Source: Chitinophaga fulva (GTDB lineage Bacteria > Bacteroidota > Bacteroidia > Chitinophagales > Chitinophagaceae). From it: a stretch of 64,000 nt of DNA. Below are positions 34,440-44,039 of this stretch, piece by piece (the first letter of the stretch is position 1; the number at the start of each line of letters is the position of its first letter). The translations under genes and the position numbers were made by a program. The stretch is taken from contig NZ_JABBGC010000002.1 of the NCBI RefSeq assembly GCF_012927205.1, positions 124,001 through 188,000 of the forward strand, given 5' to 3'. The notes beneath the pieces were generated by a model that did no database searches, was not told the DNA's origin, and worked only from the letters and a program-made list of their open reading frames with translations.

Positions 34440-37400
34440 TTAAAACTGTAAGGAAAATGAAAGAGAATAGGAACGTGGCAGCGGCAGATAAGTATTGCCG
34501 AAAGACACGTTGGCATTGCTGGTACGATCATATTTCATCACCGAGCCGGTTGCTTCCGGGTCCTGGCCTTTCAGTTCACTGTTCTTCCATACATGCAGGT
34601 TGTTACCCTGTATCATGAAGCGCATGTTCTGAATACCGCTCTTACGCAGGCGTGCATTGTATAAGTCGTAGCTGAGTGAAAGGTTCTGCAAGCGTACAAA
34701 ATCACCTTTGACAGTCCTCAGGTCGCTGTTGTTATACATAACAGCATTGTAGGGCGATGCATCGGCCAGCCCCGGAACACTGTTGTCTGATTCCAGTTTT
34801 GGGATGTTGGTGTTCAGTTCATCGCCTGGTTTCTGCCAGCGGTTAACCCATTCGGAAGACATGTTCTGGGTAGTTTCCGGGAAGACGAATGTATTGTTGG
34901 AGCCGATATTACGCAGGCGGATCACGTTACCGAAACTGCCGATGAACAATGCGGACAACGTAAATCTTTTATAGGAAAACGTATTGGTGAAACCACCCTG
35001 CACGGTTGGCATGGTAGAGCCGGAATACACGAGGCCGTTGATGTTACGCATACCGTTGAGCACTGTTTCACCGGGTTTGGCTGTATAGAAGGTGGCACGG
35101 CCATCTTTGTTCAGGCCAGCATAACGGTAAGACCAGAGACCGTTGACAGGTTTGCCCACAACGGCTGAAGCGGCATAGTTGGAGCGTTGTGCATTGGTCA
35201 GGCCATCAACGGAAGGAAGGGAGTATACGTCCAGTACTTCGTTTTTATTGTAGCCCGCGTTGATATTGGTAGACCAACGAAAATCCTTTGTATCGATATT
35301 GATCGTGCTTAAAGAGAATTCCAGCCCGGTATTTTTCATCGATGCCCAGTTCACCTGCAGGGTACTGAACCCGGAAACCTGTGATACACGCTTGCTGCCC
35401 AGCAGGTCCACACCTTTTTTATGGTACCATTCCACAGTGGCCATTACCCGGCGTTTCCACAATCCTATCTCCAGGGCTACGTTGGCAGTATAGTTTTTCT
35501 CCCATTTCAGGTTGGGGTTCCTGGGTGCGTCTATCACAAGATAGTTGTCTGTGTTGGCCAGATCAGGTTTGCCGATCGTCGCTACCAGGTCAGAATAGGC
35601 CTGGGAGGCAACGTTACCCTGGCTGCCATAGGAAGCGCGAAGCGTCAGATAACTCAACCAGTCTTTGTTGGCGAAGAAGTCTTCTTCTTTCATCTGGTAG
35701 TTGGCGCCTACTGCCCACAGCGGCTGGAACAGCTGGTTCGTACGAAGGCCAAAACGGTTGGAACCATCGGTACGTGCGTTGAAGCTAACAGTATAGCGGT
35801 TTTTGTAGGTATACCCTGTTGTACCAAAGTAAGAAACCGCCGCACTCTGGTTCAGGCTTTCTGACCAGTATGGCCGGCCCATTTGCTTCATCAGGTCAAA
35901 CTGCGGCATCTGCTGACGGCCACGGTCATGTACATAGCCGTATATCTCGGTCATCTCGTCTTCATATTTGGACGTACGTATTTCCTGTCCGGCCATCACA
36001 TCAAAACGGTGATTGGCGTTCAGCACGGGCATAAACGACACCTGATTACGGAGCGTAAGTGATTTGTTATTGTTGTTCCTGCCTTTACGGTAGCCACCTT
36101 CTTTCCACAGGGGTACTGCAACAGAGTTGACAATGTTGGTGACGTCACGCTGCCTGCTTTTTACAAAGTAGCTGTTTTCGGTGCTCACGTCTTCGTCAGT
36201 GGTATTCTGATTGGTGAAAGAAAAAAGGCTGCCGAAGATGAGGGAATTGATAGGTTTCCACTCAATGTCTACCGTGCCGCGGATACTGAAGTTTTGTGAG
36301 TTACGCCAGCCATAGTCGCGGTTTTCGAGGAAGTTGTATTTGATACCGTTGTAATAGAGATAGTTGTACTGTCCTTTTTCGTCATAGGCATTCTGCGCGC
36401 GGGTGGTATAAATAGCCCATTCAAACGGGTTCTCGCGGGAGTCAGTGGCAAAGAAGCTGCTGTTGTCGCGGCGGTTGAGGTCCAGCATACCGCCTACACG
36501 AAGGGTAGGATGCAGCTTGGTATATACCTTTACGGAGCCGGTGTAGGTCTTCATCCCTGTCTGCAGCGCGGTAGCCTGTTCGTCCATGTAGCTGCCGGAG
36601 AGATAGAAAGTAGTCTTCTCGTTACCTCCGGAGATGTTCAGGTTCTGGCGATGGGTAAACGAATTACGGAAGAGGTATTCAAACCAGTTGGTGTTGACCT
36701 GTTCCAGCTGATTCACTCTTTTCTCAAAATCGGCCCAGCTCATTTTATGATCATGTACATCTATCAGGGCACGCTCGAAATCGGTAGCGGTGCCATAGTC
36801 GCCCGCGCGGGGAGAAGTGGCGGTCAATACGCCGCGGCGCATCATTTCCAGGTTTACGCCGGTCCGCTCTTTAGAGTTCATCATATAAGCATCCTCAATT
36901 TTGGGACGCATGCCCACGGTCGCAAAGCTGCTGAAATTGATACGGGTTTTACCGGCCGTTCCTTTTTTGGAGGTCAGCACAATAACCCCATTGGCGGCCT
37001 TGGTACCATAAATAGCTGTAGCTGCGGCGTCTTTCAGCACGTTGATGGATTCAATGTCTTCCACGTTGATACCACCAATACCGGAGGCGATCAGGTTGCG
37101 GTTGGTCATGATGTCATCAACAGAGGCGTTGATAGGATCATCGAGGATGATACCATCTACTACCCACAACGGCTGGGTGTTACCACTTAAGGTAGAGGTA
37201 CCGCGGATACGTATCTGCGGCATGGCGCCGGGAGCGCCGGAAGTGCTCATTACCACCATACCGGGCACCTGGCCCTGCAACAGCTTGTCGATATTAGGCT
37301 GATTGATGGTTTTGAGATTCTCTGTTTTGAGAGAAGTGATAGAGGAGGTGAGGGAGCGCCGTTCCACTTTCTGGTAACCGGTGACTACGATCTCACTCAT

Positions 37401-38084
37401 GCTTTTGTCTTGCTGTCTGAGTACTACATTGATCACTGTTCTGCCGTTGATCGGCTCTTCGTGGTTGCTGTAACCAATGAAGGAAAACACGAGTGTGGTG
37501 GCATCATCGGCGGCCTGTATGTACCATGCGCCTTGTTCATTGCTGATGGTGCCGCCATTGGTGCCTTTTATTTTGACAGTTACGCCAATAAGGGGAAGCC
37601 CCTTTTCGTCCCGGACGGTACCGTTGATCCGCTGGAGGACAGGAGCAGCAGCTACTACCGGCTTAGGTTTGATCAGGATCGTATTATTCTCTTCGATGCT
37701 GTAGGTAATAGGCTGGTTACTGGTAATATGGTCCAGCGCTTCTTTCAGCGGTACGTCTGTCATCTGTGCAGACACGGCATGCGTGTTTTTCAGTGTTTCG
37801 TTACTGTACAGAAACAGGTAGCCGGTTTGTTGGCGGATGGTGCTGAATAGCTGCTGTACGGAGGCATTCCGCTCCGTTAATGTCACTTTCTGGGAATATA
37901 CCCGGGCGCTTACTTGCAGGCAAAAGGCGAGCAACAGCATTCCTGTAAGTTTCATCATTAATAACACTTTTTTTAGTCGGTTCCGGGCAGACAGGCTGGT
38001 GGTGGGATCTGACGGAATTTTGGTTGTTGGTATTGGTATACAACGGGGCAATAAACCCCCTTGGGAGAATAAACTTTCTCTCAT
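34440..38084 (-). CDS. SusC/RagA TonB-linked outer-membrane transporter with STN domain
   Basis: A 1214-residue transporter. After the leader (LTGMLLLAFCLQVSA) come an STN domain (about 65-115, the secretin/TonB short N-terminal domain that contacts FecR), a CarboxypepD-like domain (about 152-230, INGTVRDEKGLPLIGVTVKIKG), the plug (about 235-370 with VVVTGYQKVERRS and YGTKAANGVIVLTSK) and the barrel to the end (SLSFSLQF). The STN domain explains the upstream sigma/FecR pair: ligand uptake is signalled through FecR to the sigma factor. The start is uncertain: 38084 gives a 42-residue extension before the hydrophobic leader, and ATG at 37958 or 37955 is an alternative. Confidence 0.95.
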   Translation of the reverse strand: MRESLFSQGGLLPRCIPIPTTKIPSDPTTSLSARNRLKKVLLMMKLTGMLLLAFCLQVSARVYSQKVTLTERNASVQQLFSTIRQQTGYLFLYSNETLKNTHAVSAQMTDVPLKEALDHITSNQPITYSIEENNTILIKPKPVVAAAPVLQRINGTVRDEKGLPLIGVTVKIKGTNGGTISNEQGAWYIQAADDATTLVFSFIGYSNHEEPINGRTVINVVLRQQDKSMSEIVVTGYQKVERRSLTSSITSLKTENLKTINQPNIDKLLQGQVPGMVVMSTSGAPGAMPQIRIRGTSTLSGNTQPLWVVDGIILDDPINASVDDIMTNRNLIASGIGGINVEDIESINVLKDAAATAIYGTKAANGVIVLTSKKGTAGKTRINFSSFATVGMRPKIEDAYMMNSKERTGVNLEMMRRGVLTATSPRAGDYGTATDFERALIDVHDHKMSWADFEKRVNQLEQVNTNWFEYLFRNSFTHRQNLNISGGNEKTTFYLSGSYMDEQATALQTGMKTYTGSVKVYTKLHPTLRVGGMLDLNRRDNSSFFATDSRENPFEWAIYTTRAQNAYDEKGQYNYLYYNGIKYNFLENRDYGWRNSQNFSIRGTVDIEWKPINSLIFGSLFSFTNQNTTDEDVSTENSYFVKSRQRDVTNIVNSVAVPLWKEGGYRKGRNNNNKSLTLRNQVSFMPVLNANHRFDVMAGQEIRTSKYEDEMTEIYGYVHDRGRQQMPQFDLMKQMGRPYWSESLNQSAAVSYFGTTGYTYKNRYTVSFNARTDGSNRFGLRTNQLFQPLWAVGANYQMKEEDFFANKDWLSYLTLRASYGSQGNVASQAYSDLVATIGKPDLANTDNYLVIDAPRNPNLKWEKNYTANVALEIGLWKRRVMATVEWYHKKGVDLLGSKRVSQVSGFSTLQVNWASMKNTGLEFSLSTINIDTKDFRWSTNINAGYNKNEVLDVYSLPSVDGLTNAQRSNYAASAVVGKPVNGLWSYRYAGLNKDGRATFYTAKPGETVLNGMRNINGLVYSGSTMPTVQGGFTNTFSYKRFTLSALFIGSFGNVIRLRNIGSNNTFVFPETTQNMSSEWVNRWQKPGDELNTNIPKLESDNSVPGLADASPYNAVMYNNSDLRTVKGDFVRLQNLSLSYDLYNARLRKSGIQNMRFMIQGNNLHVWKNSELKGQDPEATGSVMKYDRTSNANVSFGNTYLPLPRSYSLSFSLQF

Positions 38085-38285
38085 ATCTTCGTGTCGTTTG
38101 GATTTACGATGATGGTTTGTAATAAATCATGATCCTGCCTGGCCATGGAATACGAGCCGGCGTCAGGCAATGTAGATCTTCATGTACCGGGAACGCGCCA
38201 ACGTTTCCGGTTTTTTAATGGTGGCTGTTTTTAGGTCGCGGTTTGTATTAATTTAATATCATGGTGTGGCCCTCCCTGCCGTTTT

Positions 38286-39455
38286 TTATTCCAGGATGAT
38301 GATCATATCTTTTGCCTGATGTCCCTGTCCGGCCCTGACAAGCCTGAAACGGGCCTGGCCGGTTTGTTCCAGCATATGTATTACTTTGGACAACGGCTGG
38401 TTTCTGGCGATCTGCCCGGTGTAGTGTATGTCGGGCTTCGCTTCATATTTTACTTCGATGTCATACCAGCGTTCCAGGCAACGCATTACTGTTGCCAGGT
38501 CGGCGTTGTCGAATAGGAACAGCCCGTTCTTCCAGGCGATAACATCGGGCGCAAAAGTGCGCGTTACGCTAAGTTGCTGGCTGCCGGTATGGGCCGCGAT
38601 GGCCTGCTGGCCCGGCTCCAGCATCACGCTGGCATCTTTTCCGGGTGTGTTCACTTTCACCCGGCCGCTGACTAATGTGGTGACGGTATTTGCTTCATCT
38701 GCATAGGCATTGATATTGAAACTGGTGCCCAGTACATGAATCTCCTGCGCAGTTGTTTTTACCCGGAAAGGCTGTGTGGCGTTGGCAGCCACTTCAAAAT
38801 AAGCCTCTCCCTGCAGTTCTACGGTCCTGTCAGTCCCGCTGAAAGCAGTGGGATAACGCAGCGCAGAAGCGGTGTTGAGCCATACAACGGTGCCATCGGG
38901 CAGTATTACCCGGAACTGACCGCCACGAGGGGTGGTCAGCGTATTATAGCTGGTAACGGCGTCGGGCGACTGTACGCTGTATTGCAGCTGCCCGCCGGAT
39001 TGACGGATAGTGGTCTGCTGCTGACCAATGACTTGCTGGCCGCTGCTGTCCAATGCTACGGTGCTGCCATCGGCCAGCGTCAGCACGGCTTTATTGCTGC
39101 CGGGAGCTTTGTCGGCCAATGGCGCCACCACCTCATGGCGGGGCCGGGTGAGCAGCCATGTGCTGCTGCCTAATAACAACAGCCCCGCGGCTGCGACCCA
39201 CCAGCTGCGGCGTAGGTAACGAACGACGGACGAAGAGGCCGGCTTCCCGGTAATATGCTGTAAAGTGGCCTGTATGGCTTTCTCTGGCATAGTGGCTGTT
39301 CCGCTGGTGGTACGGAACAACTGATCGATTTTTGTATGTAAGGCTGTTTCATGTTCAGGCTGCTGCACCAGCGTGTCAAACTCCCGGAGCTCCTCGGGCG
39401 TAGCCTGACCGGCAGCATACCTGCTAAATAAATAATCCAGTCGATTTTGGTCCAT
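38286..39455 (-). CDS. FecR-family anti-sigma/signal-transfer protein
   Basis: A 389-residue FecR-like protein. The cytoplasmic N-terminus (YLFSRYAAGQATPEELREFD) binds the sigma factor; one membrane helix near 85-105 (SWWVAAAGLLLLGSSTWLL) is followed by the periplasmic FecR domain (LTTPRGGQFRVILPDGTVVWLNTASALRYP, about 175-260) and a C-terminal DUF4974-like part (ADLATVMRCLERWYDIEVKYE). It lies between the ECF sigma gene and susC, the standard arrangement for ligand-induced SusCD loci. Confidence 0.95.
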   Translation of the reverse strand: MDQNRLDYLFSRYAAGQATPEELREFDTLVQQPEHETALHTKIDQLFRTTSGTATMPEKAIQATLQHITGKPASSSVVRYLRRSWWVAAAGLLLLGSSTWLLTRPRHEVVAPLADKAPGSNKAVLTLADGSTVALDSSGQQVIGQQQTTIRQSGGQLQYSVQSPDAVTSYNTLTTPRGGQFRVILPDGTVVWLNTASALRYPTAFSGTDRTVELQGEAYFEVAANATQPFRVKTTAQEIHVLGTSFNINAYADEANTVTTLVSGRVKVNTPGKDASVMLEPGQQAIAAHTGSQQLSVTRTFAPDVIAWKNGLFLFDNADLATVMRCLERWYDIEVKYEAKPDIHYTGQIARNQPLSKVIHMLEQTGQARFRLVRAGQGHQAKDMIIILE

Positions 39456-39553
39456 ATAAGCTGTAAGCGGGCGTAAATAGTAGGTGGTACGGTCCCGTTA
39501 TCTATAAAGACCCCGGGAGAAGAGTGGGTGGGGGGTGTCCCCCAAAAAAAAAT

Positions 39554-40156
39554 TTAATTAAGGGAATGCAGGCTCCAGATAAAGATCACCTCTGCCCCGA
39601 TCAGGAAGGCATCATGGGATTCGAGAAAGCCACGGATATTTTTAACGGCCAGGGAAAGATGCTCTTTTACCGTGTCCGGACGGATCTGCATGCGGGCGGC
39701 GATCTCCTCGCGTTTCAGCCCTTCCTCCCGGCTCAGGCGCCATGCTGTCTGCTGCCGTACGGGCAACTGGCTCACGGCCTTGTTCACCAACTCATGGTAG
39801 TTGCGGTAAATGATGTGCTCATCGGTTTCGTTGGAAACAGGCAGCGGAAGTTCGAGCGTGTCCAGTATCACTTTCAGCCGGGTACTGCGCCGCAGGGCTT
39901 TGTAGGCATCGTTACGGGCAATGATGAACAACCACGAAGGGATGTCCATGATTTCAGGCAGCTGCGCCTGTTGTTTCCATACTTTCAGGAAAACATCCTG
40001 CACCAGCTCTTCCGCCACGGATTCCGTCTGCGTCAGCATCAGTCCTACTTCGTAAATTTTCTGGTAATGGTGACGGAAAAAGACAGCAAACGCGGACTCA
40101 TCACCTTTGGCTATACGGGCAACGATCTCCCTTTCATTATATTGACTGCCCTTCAT
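39554..40156 (-). CDS. ECF sigma-70 factor of the SusCD locus
   Basis: A 200-residue ECF sigma factor. Region 2 (ESAFAVFFRHHYQKIYEVGLMLTQTESVAEELVQDVFLKVWK, given here only by its ends near residues 19 and 62) and region 4 (about 125-180; LPVRQQTAWRLSREEGLKREEIAARM) are complete. It is released by the FecR protein encoded next to it and should direct transcription of susC onward. A G5-TGT-C5 hairpin and a run of nine A lie between this gene and fecR (39531-39552). Confidence 0.95.
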   Translation of the reverse strand: MKGSQYNEREIVARIAKGDESAFAVFFRHHYQKIYEVGLMLTQTESVAEELVQDVFLKVWKQQAQLPEIMDIPSWLFIIARNDAYKALRRSTRLKVILDTLELPLPVSNETDEHIIYRNYHELVNKAVSQLPVRQQTAWRLSREEGLKREEIAARMQIRPDTVKEHLSLAVKNIRGFLESHDAFLIGAEVIFIWSLHSLN

Positions 40157-40287
40157 CAGTTAAAAGTATGTCCCCTGGCTCACAATAGTTGGTATGGCTG
40201 GTTTGGGCGCTAAAGTATCAAAATCTTTTTAAAAACCCAAACACCGGCCCTTTCAGGGCATTTGCCAAACTTTAAGTAGCTTTAAGG

Positions 40288-41094
40288 ATGGACAATATGT
40301 TTGTACAGGAACTAGACGGCAGACCACTCACTATAGCAGATATGCCCAGACTGATGGCGCTACAGTACGGCCATTTTACGGCTATGCAGGTAAGACAACG
40401 ACAGGTGAAAGGATTACGCCTTCACCTGGAAAGGCTGGCCAGCAGCAGCCGGCAGCTGTTTGGCTGCCAGTTGCCGGAACAACATATTATCGATTGTCTG
40501 CATCAGATCACACAGGAACAGGAGTCCTGTTCGCTGCGGGTGAATATTTTTACGGTTGCCTTCGGCCAACCGGTCATCCGGGAAAAAGACCTGCAGGTGC
40601 TGATCACCAAAACACCGGCGGTGGAACCGGCAGCACATCCGCTGAAAGTAAAATCTGCCCGCTTTAAACGCCTGCTGCCGGAAATCAAATACAGCGGCAT
40701 CGTTTCAGGAATTCTGGCTTACCGCCGTAAGGCTATGGCGGCCGGTTTCGATGATGTGATCTATATCGATGAGCAGCAACATATCTCAGAAGGCGCTATC
40801 TGGAACGTCGGCTTTTATGACGGACAAAGTATTGTGTTGCCTGCTACGCCTGCATTACCGGGCATTATGGTACAGCTGCTTTCGGATAGCCTGTGGACCA
40901 ACGGGATGGCGGTCATCCACCGGAACATATCACTGTCACAGTTACACGAATATAAAAGCGTGTTTTATACCAATTCTGTTAACCATCGGGGGATGATTAC
41001 GCAGATAGACCAACATATGTTTGAACACAGCAATGATACGTTGTCTGACATACTGGAACGGGCCTACGAAGCGGTACCCTGGGATAACCTGTAA
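40288..41094 (+). CDS. Aminotransferase class IV (PLP enzyme)
   Basis: A 268-residue fold-type IV PLP enzyme of the branched-chain aminotransferase/4-amino-4-deoxychorismate lyase group. The PLP lysine is in PEIKYSGIVSG (about 134), and the SEGAIWNVGFYDG segment with PATPALPGIM supplies the phosphate and carboxylate contacts. Members include D-amino-acid and branched-chain transaminases and ADC lyase; the sequence here does not decide. A methyltransferase gene starts 6 bases after it, so they form a two-gene operon. Confidence 0.88.
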   Translation: MDNMFVQELDGRPLTIADMPRLMALQYGHFTAMQVRQRQVKGLRLHLERLASSSRQLFGCQLPEQHIIDCLHQITQEQESCSLRVNIFTVAFGQPVIREKDLQVLITKTPAVEPAAHPLKVKSARFKRLLPEIKYSGIVSGILAYRRKAMAAGFDDVIYIDEQQHISEGAIWNVGFYDGQSIVLPATPALPGIMVQLLSDSLWTNGMAVIHRNISLSQLHEYKSVFYTNSVNHRGMITQIDQHMFEHSNDTLSDILERAYEAVPWDNL

Positions 41095-41100
41095 ACCACC

Positions 41101-41844
41101 ATGAAAGAAAATAAGTATGATGATCCCGGCTTCTTCGACAACTACAGCCGGATGGCGCGCTCCGTAGAAGGACTGAACGCAGCAGGGGAATGGGAAGTAT
41201 TCCGCAGCCTGTTGCCGCCTTTGCAAAACAAACGGATACTCGATCTGGGATGCGGCTTTGGCTGGCATTGCCGTTATGTGATGGAACAACAGGCTGCCAG
41301 CGTAATAGGAATGGACCTCTCCGAAAAAATGCTGGAACAGGCGCGCCTGCGCAACAATGGCCCCGGTATTACCTACCTGCGTGAAGCGATGGAGGACATT
41401 GATTTCCCACCCGGTTCCTTTGATGTGGTGCTGAGCTCCCTCGTGCTGCATTATACAGCACATTACGATCTCATCTGCCGTAAGATATATGACTGCCTGT
41501 CAGCCGGCGGCCATTTTGTGTTCTCTACAGAGCACCCCGTATTTACAGCCATCGCGGCGCAGGACTGGTATTACAATACGGCCGGTCAACGGCTGCACTG
41601 GCCGGTAGATCATTACCAGGACGAGGGTCATCGGGTGACCCGCTTTCTGGACACGGATGTGGTGAAGTACCACCGTACTGTCGCCACATTGATCAATGGC
41701 TTACTGGATGCAGGATTCATCATCACCCGGGTGGAAGAGCCGAAACCTTCACCGGCTGTACTGGAGAAATACCCTGAAATGAAAGACGAAAGCCGTCGCC
41801 CCATTTTTATACTGATAGCAGCGCAAAAACCATTAGCGGTATAG
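41101..41844 (+). CDS. Class I SAM-dependent methyltransferase
   Basis: A 247-residue methyltransferase. SAM-binding motif I is LDLGCGFGWHCRYV (about 43), with the acidic residue of motif II in GMDLSEKML and a Methyltransf_11-like VLSSLVLHYTAHYD motif. The C-terminal part (TVATLINGLLDAGFIITRVEEP) is typical of small-molecule methyltransferases. It follows the PLP enzyme by 6 bases, suggesting modification of the same metabolite (inference). Confidence 0.9.
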   Translation: MKENKYDDPGFFDNYSRMARSVEGLNAAGEWEVFRSLLPPLQNKRILDLGCGFGWHCRYVMEQQAASVIGMDLSEKMLEQARLRNNGPGITYLREAMEDIDFPPGSFDVVLSSLVLHYTAHYDLICRKIYDCLSAGGHFVFSTEHPVFTAIAAQDWYYNTAGQRLHWPVDHYQDEGHRVTRFLDTDVVKYHRTVATLINGLLDAGFIITRVEEPKPSPAVLEKYPEMKDESRRPIFILIAAQKPLAV

Positions 41845-41890
41845 GAGCCAGTTCTGAATGCTGGCTAACTGATGAACTTGAACAACATCT

Positions 41891-41915
41891 TAGCCCAGGG
41901 CTTCAGCCCTGGGTT
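41891..41915. repeat. REP-like palindrome
   Basis: A perfect 8-bp GC-rich stem with a TTCA loop (41894-41901 with 41906-41913), flanked by TAG and TTC. It lies between the convergent methyltransferase and cfa genes and resembles the REP elements mobilised by TnpA_REP (RAYT) proteins. It may also terminate transcription, though no T tract follows on the plus strand. Confidence 0.5.
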
Positions 41916-41937
41916 CCTGGTCAACGAATAAACTCCG

Positions 41938-43104
41938 TCAGGGCTTGATGGCGTTAACATACGTAAGGCCGCTGTTTTCACGGGAGGCAGCGACGTGATA
42001 ACCGCCCGGCAGGCCGTTCTTCGACAGTACAATTTGCCATAGTTGGCTATGCCGTGCCCGGAAAGAGGCTGCGCAGGACAGTAGGTAATACTTCCACATG
42101 CGGAAGAACGTCTGGTCGTAGCGGTTTTTGAGCTTGTCCCAGTTGGCTGTGATATTTTCATACCAGGCCATCAGCGTTTTATCATAGTTAACGCTGAAGT
42201 TCTCCCAGTGCTCCATCACGAAAACGCCTTCTATGGCCTGGCCTATCTGCCGGATCGTGGGGATGACCGCACCGGGGAAAATGTATTTATTGAGCCATTG
42301 ATCAGTAAAGGCAACTGTCTCGTTGCCGCCGATGGTATGCAGCAGGAACAGGCCGTTATCTTTCAGGCAGCGGGCTGCTACTTTCATATATTCGCTGTAG
42401 TTATGCGGACCTACGTGCTCAAACATGCCCAGTGATACGATGGCGTCGAATTTTTCGTTCAGCTGGCGGTAGTCCTGCAACCGTAGGGTGACGGGCAGGC
42501 CGGCACACAGCTGCTGCCCAAGGGCTACCTGTTCTTTGGAGATGGTCACTCCGGTAACGGTTACCCCGTATTTTTCCGCGGCAAATTTTGCAAAACTTCC
42601 CCATCCGCATCCGATGTCAAGTACATGCATGCCAGGCTTCAGCTGTAGTTTGCGGCAGGAGAGGTCCAGTTTGTTTTCCTGTGCTTCATCCAGGGTGGTG
42701 GCGTTGTCCCAGAAGGCGCAGGTATAGGTGAGCCTTTTGTCCAGCATATTCTGGAAAAGGTCGTTGCCCGCATCATAGTGCCGCTGGCCGTTGCGGGTGG
42801 CACGTGCCGGCCGCTGGAAGTTAAACACGCGCGCCAGCAGGATGTCCATCTTCAGCCGCAGGCTTCTCCGGACACTTTTGTCGAGGTTGGATCGCAGTAT
42901 TTTGTAGAAGAACTCGTCGAGCCGAAGACTGTCCCAGTAGCCTTCCATGTATGATTCCCCCAGTCCGAGAGAGCCCTCATACAATGCACGGGAATAAAAA
43001 TCTTCGTTGTATACGTGGATGTCCCACGGGTTGTTTCCATTTACCGTGATACCCGCTGCTGATAGTAGCCGGGTGATGATGCCTTTTGTTTTTTCGTTGT
43101 TCAT
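41938..43104 (-). CDS. cfa: Cyclopropane-fatty-acyl-phospholipid synthase
   Basis: A 388-residue CFA synthase. The N-terminal lipid-binding domain has the NPWDIHVYNEDFYSRAL and LGLGESYMEGYWD motifs; the catalytic domain starts with RHYDAGNDLFQNMLDKRLTYTC, SAM motif I HVLDIGCGWGSF (about 168) and MFEHVGPHNY. It methylenates unsaturated acyl chains in membrane phospholipids, usually in stationary phase or acid stress. It is a single gene, divergent from the TetR regulator 335 bases away. Confidence 0.96.
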   Translation of the reverse strand: MNNEKTKGIITRLLSAAGITVNGNNPWDIHVYNEDFYSRALYEGSLGLGESYMEGYWDSLRLDEFFYKILRSNLDKSVRRSLRLKMDILLARVFNFQRPARATRNGQRHYDAGNDLFQNMLDKRLTYTCAFWDNATTLDEAQENKLDLSCRKLQLKPGMHVLDIGCGWGSFAKFAAEKYGVTVTGVTISKEQVALGQQLCAGLPVTLRLQDYRQLNEKFDAIVSLGMFEHVGPHNYSEYMKVAARCLKDNGLFLLHTIGGNETVAFTDQWLNKYIFPGAVIPTIRQIGQAIEGVFVMEHWENFSVNYDKTLMAWYENITANWDKLKNRYDQTFFRMWKYYLLSCAASFRARHSQLWQIVLSKNGLPGGYHVAASRENSGLTYVNAIKP

Positions 43105-43439
43105 GGCTGTATAACAAGTTAACAGGCCAGGGGAGGTATTTGTTCCCGCTTAAATGATTTTCCTGGTTATTGATCGTTGAGCTATTTTGATAGCTGCCGG
43201 CTTCCCTGCAATATCAAAATATCCAAATAACAAAATATCTAAATTATTGTGAGGTGTCGGGCCGTTTGGGGTGCGAGCGCCTATAACAAATGTAACGATA
43301 TTCCGCCGGTAAAAATCATCTCTCTGCACGCCTGTTGCAGCATTGCCTGAGCCTGTTGCTATGTTCTGGTATAATACTGTTTTGAAATTTGAACAGTGTT
43401 CATTATTTTTGCGGGCATTAAAAAAGTGATAAGGTAAAT
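43105..43439. other. Divergent regulatory region between cfa and tetR
   Basis: 335 bases with no gene. The right end holds the tetR promoter and operator described separately. Left of 43370 I see AT-rich sequence but no defensible promoter for cfa. Confidence 0.5.
43381..43411 (+). promoter_or_regulatory. Bacteroidota-type promoter with overlapping TetR operator
   Basis: TTTG at 43381-43384 and TATTTTTG at 43404-43411 (consensus TAnnTTTG) are exactly 19 bases apart, the Bacteroidota -33/-7 arrangement. A TGAAC-AGT-GTTCA inverted repeat (43390-43402) lies between the two boxes, where a bound TetR dimer would block the promoter of its own gene. Confidence 0.7.
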
Positions 43440-44039
43440 ATGAAGAACAAGGCCTTACAGGAACAACGCATCAGAGGGTATTTCATTGACGCGACGAAAG
43501 AAATCCTGAAAAGCGAAGGACTTAAAAGCGTCAGCGTCCGCAATATCGCGGAAAAAGCAGGTTATTCCTTCGCTACGTTGTACAACTACTTTAAGGACGC
43601 AAAAGACCTGGTGTTTCTATGTGTACAGGATTTCCAGGAGGAATGCAGTGCCCACGTGGCCACACGCAGTGCCAAAGCCGCGAGGGGAGAGAAGAAACTG
43701 CGCGCCATCCTGCTAGCGTACCTCGAATACTTTGTACAGTACCCCGGCATTTTTGAACTGTTCTTTATGGAGAAGTTGTCGGACCTGAACAAACAACCGG
43801 ACACAGCTCCCATGATCACCGGGTTTCTTGACAAACTGTGTGAGGAAGAATGGAAATACCTCGTCGCCAATAAAACCGTGACTACCGCTGCTGCGGCCAA
43901 TAAAAAAGTAGCGTTGCTGTATGGGCTTTCCGGCCTGCTGTTGTTATATATCAACCGGCAAACCCCTTCGGGATACCCGGCCTTTCTGAAAACCGCCAAC
44001 ACATTTATTGACAGCCAGCTTAAAGACATGACCACATGA
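43440..44039 (+). CDS. TetR/AcrR-family transcriptional regulator
   Basis: A 199-residue regulator with the N-terminal helix-turn-helix (VSVRNIAEKAGYSFATLYNYFKDAKDLVF, about residues 30-58) and a helical ligand-binding domain. It has its own promoter with an overlapping palindrome, so autorepression is likely. The GIY-YIG-like gene overlaps its stop by 4 bases and is therefore translated from the same transcript. The divergent cfa gene is another possible target. Confidence 0.9.
   Translation: MKNKALQEQRIRGYFIDATKEILKSEGLKSVSVRNIAEKAGYSFATLYNYFKDAKDLVFLCVQDFQEECSAHVATRSAKAARGEKKLRAILLAYLEYFVQYPGIFELFFMEKLSDLNKQPDTAPMITGFLDKLCEEEWKYLVANKTVTTAAAANKKVALLYGLSGLLLLYINRQTPSGYPAFLKTANTFIDSQLKDMTT

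Noticed and set aside
39531..39552. G5-TGT-C5 hairpin and A run between the sigma and fecR genes as a terminator
   Set aside because: On the transcribed minus strand the T run precedes the stem rather than following it, so it cannot be an intrinsic terminator of the sigma transcript.
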